Assembly (NCBI GenBank): GCA_003220985.1
Contig: QHTY01000176.1
Coordinates: forward strand, 1 to 7,292
Reading direction: 5' to 3'
DNA: 7,292 bases
DNA from: Gemmatimonadota bacterium
Lineage (GTDB): Bacteria > Gemmatimonadota > Gemmatimonadetes > Gemmatimonadales > GWC2-71-9
Shown here piece by piece: positions 1-6,143 of the stretch. The notes beneath the pieces were generated by a model that made no database searches, was not told the origin of the DNA, and was given only the letters and a program-made list of their open reading frames with translations. How positions within the stretch are numbered: position 1 is the stretch's first letter; every line of letters starts with the position of its first letter. A program made the position numbers and the translations under genes.

Positions 1-2475
1 AAGGTGCGCGAGCCGCAGCCGATCGCCGGCGCCGCCGCGACCCTGAGCCGGACCGACCCAGTAGTTCCATTCACCGGGGAAGCCTTGAGGCAACAGCACA
101 CCGCGACCGATCGTGAAGCTCGCCAGCGGGATGACCTGATCCTGCCAGGTGGTGTCGATCTGCACGGCGGCGGTCCAGCTCGTGCCGTCGTCTTCCATGA
201 GCGTGATGTGCGCCGTCTGGGGCGCGCCGAGGCCACGGAGACGAATTCGCAGCTCGTTGGCCGACGCGATCGTCTCTTGCCGCGCCGCGATCCTTTCTTT
301 GATCACGAGCGACGCCGTGTAGTCGGCGGGGCTCCAGCCGCTGGTGTCGGTCGGGAGCTCGAGGTGGAAAACCGGCTGGCCGGTCGCGGGCGACAGTGCC
401 ACGCGGAACAGCCCTCTGCGGCCGGCATCGCCGATGCGCGTGAAGGTGAGGCGACCGGCATCTGTGCCGGGGTCGAACAGCCGTAACGGAGTGCGTGGCG
501 TGACCACATCGAATCGCCACGATGACTGGCCGTTGTAGTTCCAATCGGTCGGCTTTCCGGCCACGCCTGGTGGGAACGTGACGGCTGAGCCTGCACGGAA
601 CGCCGCGATCACGAATTCGTGTGGCCCTTCGCGCAACGATCCCGCCGGAATCGACACCGCGTATTCGTACGCACCGGCGCGTCGCATCGAGAAGCTTCGA
701 TAGAAACCGCCGGGCGTCGCGCGCACGAACAGCGTCACCGAGTCCGGATCCGCGACCTCGACGACGCGCGCGTGCAGCTCGGCATCGCGGCCAGCGAGAT
801 ACTGCGGCGCCGCCAGCGACACGACCGTCAGCGGGGCGGTGTCGGGGCGCGGCGCGTGGAATTCACCGAACCCGAGGTGTCCAAACGAGTCCGGTAGCAT
901 TGCCACAGTCCCCGAGGCGCCGGCGACCAGGAGATAGACGCCTGGCGTTACTGCGAATGATCCAGCGCTAGCGCGAACAGTTTGAGCGTTCCTTCCCGCG
1001 ACCGGCTGTACAGTGAAAGAAGAGCCGAGATCGGAGAGAGTGATCGTGATTGGCCATGAGCGGCTGATCGCGCGCGTGACGATCTTCTCGGCGCTCGGCG
1101 GCTCGAACGGATCGCCGATCGGCACGGCGTCAGGATACACCTCGAGCCGCCAAACCCCCTGGCGGATTCTGTCGAGGAAGTAGATCCCGGTTCCTTCGTA
1201 TCTCACCGTTGATGACGAGCCGTGCCCGGCAATGTGTTGCAGCGCCGCCGGATCTGGAGGTGTGGCGTTTGTAGAGCTCGTGTACATGAACGCGTCGCGC
1301 GCGACAAGCTCAGCCAAGTCTCCTTCGTACGAGATGTGGAAGTCTCCAAAGCGCGTATTGCGCGGATACGGCCCGTAGTCCCCCATGCGCGGGAGCCGCC
1401 GCATCGCTTCAGCGGCGATGATCGCGCTCAGCGCCTTGCGCGGTGTGTACACCAGGTTCAAGTAATGCGTCTGCCAGCCGAGGTTGCGCGAGGCCGTGGC
1501 GAGCATGTCGTAGGCGAACATCGCGGCGAATTGCGTGCCCACGGCGCGAAACGTTCGGGCCATGGCGGGATACATCGTGCCGGTGCGCAGATCCGGGCTG
1601 TCGAACTCGTAGACGATGCGCGGGAGACCGGCGAGCTCGGGGCGGAGCATGTTCGGATACCCATCCGCGCCGCGCAGGTAATTGCCCTGGACCTCATGCC
1701 CGGCGTTGAGACCCGTCGGATACCAGCCGAACGTGACGCCTTGCGCCTTGGACCGACGAATCGCATCGGCGATCCGGAAGTCCTGACTCACGTTGTAGAA
1801 AATGAGCTTCTGACACCCCGTGCTCCGCACCGCGTCCGTGAGGGCGTTGATGTAGTGAATCGAGCCCTGCAGGTCCTCTGGATGGTGCCACGGCTCGTTC
1901 ACCAATTCGATGAAGACGATCGCGGGCTCGTCCTTGAGCGCGAGGTGCGTGTACGGATTTACGTGGTTGAGGATTTGGCGGAGGTAATTCACCTGCGCCC
2001 GGACGGCCGCCGCGTCCGTTCCCATCCGGGCCTTGCCGAAGTGTCTCCCAAATCCTGGTGCCGTCGTATCGCCGAGCGCATCCGGCCAGTTGGAGCCGTA
2101 CAGCTGGATTGGGCTGAACAGCATGTAGATGCCGCGCGCCTTCGCCTGCGCGATCAGGTAGTCCAGGAGATCCAGGTGATCGTTGGCGATGAGATTGCCG
2201 GCGCTGTCCGACGCCTCCCAATCGCCCCAGAACGTGAGCCGCAAACCGTCCCAGCCCATGCGGGCGAACTGCGCCATGTCGTCGTCGATCATCCGCTTGC
2301 GATCGCCGTGGATGTAGCCGGCGGCGCGATAGTCGGACGCCGTCGTGAGCACGTAGTTCGCTCCGAAAAGCGCGACCTCCTTGTGGGTGTCCCGCCAGCG
2401 GACCACGCCCTGGCGGTCGAGAAACACGAGCTCGCGCTGTGCGTGCGCCTGCTGAATCACGCCCAGCGATAGCAC
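1..2475 (-). CDS. Secreted clan GH-A (GH5-like) glycoside hydrolase with C-terminal beta-sandwich domains, C-terminus cut by window edge
   Basis: I translated the minus strand by eye: the frame is open from a TAA at 2523-2521 down to base 1, so the 3' end lies outside. Numbering from GTG 2475, a short hydrophobic stretch ends in AHA-Q (signal-peptidase site, about residue 12). A TIM-barrel-like domain covers about residues 17-345. It contains MGWDGLRLTFWGDWE (about 2250), then VFIELVNEPWHH with the predicted acid/base Glu194 (codon 1896-1894). RIVYEFDSPD follows, with predicted nucleophile Glu290 (codon 1608-1606). Glutamates at the ends of strands 4 and 7 are the clan GH-A signature. A beta-rich segment (about 366-525), an Ig-like segment (about 545-628) and a segment resembling a carbohydrate-binding beta-sandwich (from about 665 to the edge) follow. 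Those accessory calls rest only on strand-like patterns. The enzyme would be exported and hydrolyse a glycan of unknown linkage; the exact GH family is uncertain. It is the last visible gene of the operon. The start is uncertain: GTG 2475 is the only useful standard codon, but ATC 2499 or ATA 2514 gives a better signal peptide. Confidence 0.85.
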   Translation of the reverse strand, partial: MLSLGVIQQAHAQRELVFLDRQGVVRWRDTHKEVALFGANYVLTTASDYRAAGYIHGDRKRMIDDDMAQFARMGWDGLRLTFWGDWEASDSAGNLIANDHLDLLDYLIAQAKARGIYMLFSPIQLYGSNWPDALGDTTAPGFGRHFGKARMGTDAAAVRAQVNYLRQILNHVNPYTHLALKDEPAIVFIELVNEPWHHPEDLQGSIHYINALTDAVRSTGCQKLIFYNVSQDFRIADAIRRSKAQGVTFGWYPTGLNAGHEVQGNYLRGADGYPNMLRPELAGLPRIVYEFDSPDLRTGTMYPAMARTFRAVGTQFAAMFAYDMLATASRNLGWQTHYLNLVYTPRKALSAIIAAEAMRRLPRMGDYGPYPRNTRFGDFHISYEGDLAELVARDAFMYTSSTNATPPDPAALQHIAGHGSSSTVRYEGTGIYFLDRIRQGVWRLEVYPDAVPIGDPFEPPSAEKIVTRAISRSWPITITLSDLGSSFTVQPVAGRNAQTVRASAGSFAVTPGVYLLVAGASGTVAMLPDSFGHLGFGEFHAPRPDTAPLTVVSLAAPQYLAGRDAELHARVVEVADPDSVTLFVRATPGGFYRSFSMRRAGAYEYAVSIPAGSLREGPHEFVIAAFRAGSAVTFPPGVAGKPTDWNYNGQSSWRFDVVTPRTPLRLFDPGTDAGRLTFTRIGDAGRRGLFRVALSPATGQPVFHLELPTDTSGWSPADYTASLVIKERIAARQETIASANELRIRLRGLGAPQTAHITLMEDDGTSWTAAVQIDTTWQDQVIPLASFTIGRGVLLPQGFPGEWNYWVGPAQGRGGAGDRLRLAHL

Positions 2476-2514
2476 GATGCAGAGTGCCTTAGGGGTGATA
2501 CTCTCGCTCCGTAT
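2473..2514 (-). promoter_or_regulatory. Ambiguous translation start of the GH-A gene, overlapping the acylase stop
   Basis: After the in-frame TAA at 2523-2521 the GH-A frame has no ATG until 2292, which lies inside the catalytic domain. Candidates are ATA 2514, ATC 2499 and GTG 2475. A GGAG at about 2510-2507 sits 7 bases before ATC 2499. The peptide from there has a Lys, a hydrophobic core and AHA-Q, a normal signal peptide of about 20 residues. GTG 2475 has only an AAGG 11 bases upstream and gives a 12-residue leader with no basic residue. The acylase stop TAA (2491-2489) lies between these candidates, so stop-and-restart coupling is plausible. Confidence 0.45.
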
Positions 2515-4651
2515 GCCCGGTTAGCTGTGAGTGGTAGAAGTAGACGTCCCGCAGCCGGCCGGACGCATAGCGCGCGGCCTCGTCGTTGAAGTGCCGTGAC
2601 CGCAAGTCGCCGCTCTCGCCGCCGGCCGTCACCGCCCGGGCGCGCACGCTGTCGCCGAACTCGACGACGGCGACGAAGCTGTTGCCGCTCGTGCCGTACC
2701 ACTTCTTGGTGTTGGGGTAAGCGCGGGCACCGAACGATGCAAGCGAGCCCCACACGCCCGACGTAAACGGTACGGGAATGCTCGGTTGCGCGTCATCGAA
2801 ATGCGGCGCGATGTCGTCGTTGATCCGCTGGAACCGATTGATGTCGCCCCACGGCGTTTTCCAGGTTCCGAAATCGCTGGCGAGGGCATCCACCGCTGCG
2901 CCGAGGGGTTCGAGCAGGTCGGCCGCAGAGCCCCTCGACGTCGCGACATACTGCATGACCGATATGCCTGCTGCCCGCGCGTCGCGACCTAGCCGTCTCG
3001 CCACGCGCTCGCCCCAGAAGATCGCCAGCGACGTCGGTACCGACTCGGCGCCCCAACGATAGTCCCAGCCCCGGAGCGCGGCGACCGGCTCGGCGAGCTT
3101 CGCCTTCAGCGTGTCGGTCGCCGGTGTCTGATCGTACGCCGCGAGGAGCGGCGGAATCATGCGCTCGAACGCGGGGAGATAGCTGTCGAACGCCGCGGCA
3201 GTGAGCTCGCCACTTGTCCAATCGCTCTTCCCCGCCAGCACGCGCAGCGCATGGTAGCCCCGCGGGGTCTCCTCCGTGCCGGTCTCGACGTAGCGCGGAT
3301 AGTCCTCGCGCCGGGGACTCGATCCTGCGCCCGCCGCCGACCAGGGCCAGTTGTTCGAATTGTAGACAAAGCCGCTCGCGGGATTTACGACGTTCGGCGT
3401 CTCGTCGAACGACAACACGCCGCGGTACGCGGTCCGAGGATCGCTGCCGTCGACCGGCTTTGTCCAGTCGAACGAGGTATCGCGGCGCGGGATGTAGTTC
3501 GAGTGGAAGTACGCGATGTTGCCGGAGGCATCCGCAAACAGGGTGTTGTTGGAGGAGTTGGTGTGCAGCTCCATGATCTCGCGAAAGCCGGCCAGGTCGT
3601 GTGCTTTCGTGCGCGTGTAGGACTGAATCAGCGCGTTGACGTGATTGTTCATCAGGCTCACGCTCACCAGCCGATCGCCTTCCTTGCGTACGACTGGCCC
3701 GTGCGGCGAGTAGTAGACCGCGAAGGTCTTCCGCGCGATGCCGCTATCGGTTTTGAACGGGACGGTGATCGCGCGCGTGCGTAACGGTTGGCTTTCGAGA
3801 AACTCGTCGACGTTGTCCACGCCGCTCGAGGTGTGCATCCAGCCTGCGGTTGCATTGAATCCTTGATAGATGAAGAACTGTCCCCAGGTCACCGCACCGT
3901 AGGCATCGAGCCCTTCGTCGCTCACCATTTGCAGCTCGGAGCGGAAGTAGAACGACGTGTGCGGATTGATCCACAGCAGGGCGTGGTGATTGGCGGCGAG
4001 GCGCGGCGCGATCGCGATGCCGTTCGAGCCCGATGGATCGCCTTCCCACTCGTCGGCGTCGCCGCTGGTGCGCGCCGCGGCGGCGGAGTCGCCGTAAAGC
4101 GTCGCCAAATCGCGCAGGTTGATGCGCTCGATGTCGCCGCCAATGCTTCCTTCGGTAAACGACAGTGCCATCCACGGCTCGAAGTGCCTGATGACCCGGG
4201 GCTTCACAGCGGGATGCTTATAAAGGAAGTAGTTCAAGCCATCGGCAAAGGCATCCATCAGTCGCTTCAGCCACGGCGGGCTCGTCCGGTACTCAGCCCG
4301 CAGCGAGTCGGCGTCGATGAACAGGCGTTGGCGCAGGTCCTGGAAAATCGCCGCCGTTCCTTCGGCTTCAGCCAAGCGGCCGAGTGAGTTGAGGTAATTC
4401 GTCTCGATGCGGTTGAAGTCGTCCTCGGCTTGGGCATACTCCATACCGAAAACCGCATCGGCATCCGTCTTGCCGTAGACGTGCGCGATGCCCCAATCGT
4501 CGCGAATGATCGTGACGCTCTGGGCGTGACGCTTCCAACGGGCAAGCTCGCCGGAGCGTTGAGCGCGGAGCGGTGAAGCGATGCAGAACAGCGCGAGGCA
4601 GACGCTATTGGCGTGTCGCAGTGTCGATCGCAAGGGCGGCTCTCGAGGCAA
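2489..4651 (-). CDS. Penicillin acylase family protein (secreted Ntn hydrolase)
   Basis: This 720-residue protein is near the normal length of penicillin/AHL/aculeacin acylase precursors. Residues 1-30 form a signal peptide with a basic n-region, hydrophobic LALFCIA core and a PLRA-Q cut site, so it acts outside the cytoplasm. The alpha-chain region has DDWGIAHVYG and a GMEYAQAEDDFNRIE block (about 51-84), typical of the family. The precursor should self-cleave between Gly208 and Ser209 (PSGSNGIAIAP), making Ser209 the N-terminal nucleophile of the beta chain. LLWINPH places His231 at beta position 23, as in known acylases. QGFNATAGWMHT (263-274), an Asn-rich FVYNSNNWP (428-435, near the expected oxyanion Asn) and the C-terminal GGESGDLRSRHF motif (677-688) complete the set. 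The family hydrolyses amide bonds of beta-lactams, acyl-homoserine lactones or lipopeptides; the substrate here cannot be told from sequence. It starts with TTG inside the amylase 3' end (TTG 4633, residue 7, is an alternative with a tidier n-region) and ends at TAA 2491-2489. Confidence 0.93.
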   Translation of the reverse strand: MPREPPLRSTLRHANSVCLALFCIASPLRAQRSGELARWKRHAQSVTIIRDDWGIAHVYGKTDADAVFGMEYAQAEDDFNRIETNYLNSLGRLAEAEGTAAIFQDLRQRLFIDADSLRAEYRTSPPWLKRLMDAFADGLNYFLYKHPAVKPRVIRHFEPWMALSFTEGSIGGDIERINLRDLATLYGDSAAAARTSGDADEWEGDPSGSNGIAIAPRLAANHHALLWINPHTSFYFRSELQMVSDEGLDAYGAVTWGQFFIYQGFNATAGWMHTSSGVDNVDEFLESQPLRTRAITVPFKTDSGIARKTFAVYYSPHGPVVRKEGDRLVSVSLMNNHVNALIQSYTRTKAHDLAGFREIMELHTNSSNNTLFADASGNIAYFHSNYIPRRDTSFDWTKPVDGSDPRTAYRGVLSFDETPNVVNPASGFVYNSNNWPWSAAGAGSSPRREDYPRYVETGTEETPRGYHALRVLAGKSDWTSGELTAAAFDSYLPAFERMIPPLLAAYDQTPATDTLKAKLAEPVAALRGWDYRWGAESVPTSLAIFWGERVARRLGRDARAAGISVMQYVATSRGSAADLLEPLGAAVDALASDFGTWKTPWGDINRFQRINDDIAPHFDDAQPSIPVPFTSGVWGSLASFGARAYPNTKKWYGTSGNSFVAVVEFGDSVRARAVTAGGESGDLRSRHFNDEAARYASGRLRDVYFYHSQLTGHTEREYHP
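4605..4651 (-). other. 47-base overlap of amylase 3' end and acylase 5' end
   Basis: The acylase frame opens at TTG 4651 (or TTG 4633, 29-base overlap), while the amylase runs in a different frame to TAG 4607-4605. The bases therefore encode both the amylase C-terminal strand (LASRAALAIDTATRQ) and the acylase signal-peptide n-region. No clear Shine-Dalgarno sequence precedes TTG 4651; a weak GAGAG lies about 6 bases before TTG 4633. This suggests the acylase is translated by coupling to the amylase. Confidence 0.6.
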
Positions 4652-6143
4652 GGGTAAGGTGCACTGAGCCTGCGGCGTCTATCTGAATGAGATTACCGGA
4701 AATCAAATCGCGGTACGTTCCCGGTGCCATGCCGGTGGTGATGGTGGTATCCTGGCTGCTCGTTTCGTTGTTGATCGCGACGAAGCCTTGGGCGCCCCGC
4801 GAGAAGGCGATCGCATTGGCGCCGTTGTCCCACCAGTGATTGATATTCGTGCCGGCGACGACATGCCGAAAGCTTACCATCTGCAGGATTGATGGGTCCC
4901 GATGCTCGCACACCCAATGTCCGATCGTTGCGGTTTCCAGACTCGCGGCGCAGGTGACGGCCGTGGTCCAGCCGTTCGCGTCCGAGGGCGGGCCCATGGC
5001 ATTGCCGGACGGACAGTCGAAGGCATAGCTCGACAGGACGGATGGGTAGCCGTACGGCTGCGCCAGCATCCAGACATTCGCTAGGCGAAAGACATTCCCG
5101 GCGCGGTAGCTGAGACCGCAGTTGTGCTGGGTGTCGTGGTTTTCGAGGAACACGACGGCCTTGTCCGAGGGAATGATGCCCCACGCCGCTTCGGAGAACT
5201 GATTGCCCGGTGTGCCGTTGGGATTGAGCTGCGAGATGTGCTCGCCATTCACGTTCTGAAACTTGTTGCCGACGCCGGTGAACGTGAACTCGGTGATGTC
5301 GGCGGCGCCGCCGGAGCTGTAGCCCTCGCCGAAGTAGTCGCGCGGCGATAATGCCTCATTGCTACCGCCGATGACTTCAAGAAAAATGTATGGGAGCGGT
5401 CGGCCTTCAGCCGTCAGCGTGTGATTGACTCGCGCCAGAATGTCGTCGAGCTCCACCTGCTGAATGTGTTTGGCCGCATCGACGCGAAATCCGGCGACGC
5501 CGAGGCGGGCGAGCGTGAGCAAATAGTCGGCGATCTTCTGCCGCACCGACGCGAGCCCGGTGTTCAAGTCGGGCAAGCCCAGCAGTTCGCAGTCCTGCAC
5601 GTTGGCCGCGCTTTGATAGTTGTTGACCGCGCAGGGCGTGTGGAAATCACCGGCCGTGTACAACCCGGGATAGTTGTACTTGGAGTACGCGGTGCCGTTG
5701 CTGCCGAGTCCGGGACTGGGGTAATTCGTCATGTGGTTGATCACCGCGTCCGCGATGATCCCGACGCCCACGGCTTTGCACCGATTCACCATATCCGCGA
5801 ATTCGGCGCCGGTCCCGGAGCGGCTGTGGGCGATGCTATAACTCACCGGCTGATAGCGTTCGCTCCAGGGGTACGTCGGTTCGATGCTGTGTTCCTCGGG
5901 AGGCGAGATCTGTACGGCCGTGAAGCCCGCCCGGCCGAGCACGTTTTCACACTCGGCCGCGATGTCGGTCCACCGCCATTCGAAGAGGTGGACGAATACG
6001 TCGCCGGCGGCCATGTGCCCGGTCGGACGGTAGGCCTGCGCGAGCACGGGCCGCTGCGGGGCCGGTCCAGCCAGCTCCCGGGAACAGCCCGCCGCCGCGA
6101 GCATCAGCAGCATCGCGGCGGCGGCGGAGGATCCAGACGTCAA
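4605..6143 (-). CDS. Lipoprotein alpha-amylase, GH13 (Streptomyces/animal-like)
   Basis: The 512-residue protein carries the full GH13 motif set: region I DAVINH (132-137), region II GFRVDAAKH (218-226) with nucleophile Asp222, region III FLEVI (254-258) with acid/base Glu256, and region IV FLENHD (332-337) with Asp337. VFVHLFEWRWTDIAAEC (49-66) and the domain-C block NHWWDNGANAIAF (435-447) are hallmarks of the animal/actinobacterial alpha-amylases (GH13_15/24/32 type). Asn136, Asp191 and His226 match the conserved calcium site. The enzyme endo-hydrolyses alpha-1,4 bonds of starch or glycogen. The N-terminus has a hydrophobic run and LAAAGC-S, so Cys20 is the probable lipidated residue and the protein is membrane-anchored, like SusG. 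The likely start is TTG 6143, since an in-frame TGA lies at 6209-6207 with no other ATG/GTG/TTG between; ATG 6113 would leave only 9 residues before Cys. The leader has no basic residue, which is unusual. The mature part has eight further cysteines, fitting a disulfide-bonded exported enzyme. Confidence 0.95.
   Translation of the reverse strand: MTSGSSAAAAMLLMLAAAGCSRELAGPAPQRPVLAQAYRPTGHMAAGDVFVHLFEWRWTDIAAECENVLGRAGFTAVQISPPEEHSIEPTYPWSERYQPVSYSIAHSRSGTGAEFADMVNRCKAVGVGIIADAVINHMTNYPSPGLGSNGTAYSKYNYPGLYTAGDFHTPCAVNNYQSAANVQDCELLGLPDLNTGLASVRQKIADYLLTLARLGVAGFRVDAAKHIQQVELDDILARVNHTLTAEGRPLPYIFLEVIGGSNEALSPRDYFGEGYSSGGAADITEFTFTGVGNKFQNVNGEHISQLNPNGTPGNQFSEAAWGIIPSDKAVVFLENHDTQHNCGLSYRAGNVFRLANVWMLAQPYGYPSVLSSYAFDCPSGNAMGPPSDANGWTTAVTCAASLETATIGHWVCEHRDPSILQMVSFRHVVAGTNINHWWDNGANAIAFSRGAQGFVAINNETSSQDTTITTGMAPGTYRDLISGNLIQIDAAGSVHLTLASRAALAIDTATRQ
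6140..6143 (-). other. TTGA stop/start overlap between SusD and amylase
   Basis: On the minus strand, TTG (6143-6141) opens the amylase and TGA (6142-6140) closes SusD, a 4-base overlap of the kind seen at translationally coupled genes. An AGG lies only 3 bases before the TTG, too close for a good ribosome-binding site, so initiation probably depends on ribosomes finishing SusD. Confidence 0.6.

Noticed and set aside
1694..2221. 175-codon minus-strand open frame inside the GH-A gene
   Set aside because: It is out of frame with the GH-A reading that contains NEPWHH and YEFDSPD, and its Arg/Gly-rich translation has no recognisable domain.
1222..2472. 416-codon plus-strand open frame opposite the GH-A catalytic domain
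   Set aside because: Composition is Arg/Val/His-rich with no recognisable motif, and the minus strand in this region encodes a clear GH-A enzyme; the frame is open only because of GC-rich codon bias.
3251..4387. Plus-strand open frames of 177 and 199 codons opposite the acylase
   Set aside because: The acylase frame on the minus strand carries all family motifs here; the plus frames show no family resemblance.
4693..5184. Histidine-rich run (YHHHHRHG) in an alternative minus frame
   Set aside because: It comes from a GTGGTGATGGTGGT stretch (about 4736-4749) that in the true amylase frame encodes Thr/Ile-rich strand sequence; not a metal-binding protein.
6113..6130. GCC/GCG triplet run as a possible repeat element
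   Set aside because: It simply encodes the poly-Ala part of the amylase leader; too short and in frame, with no repeat elsewhere in the window.
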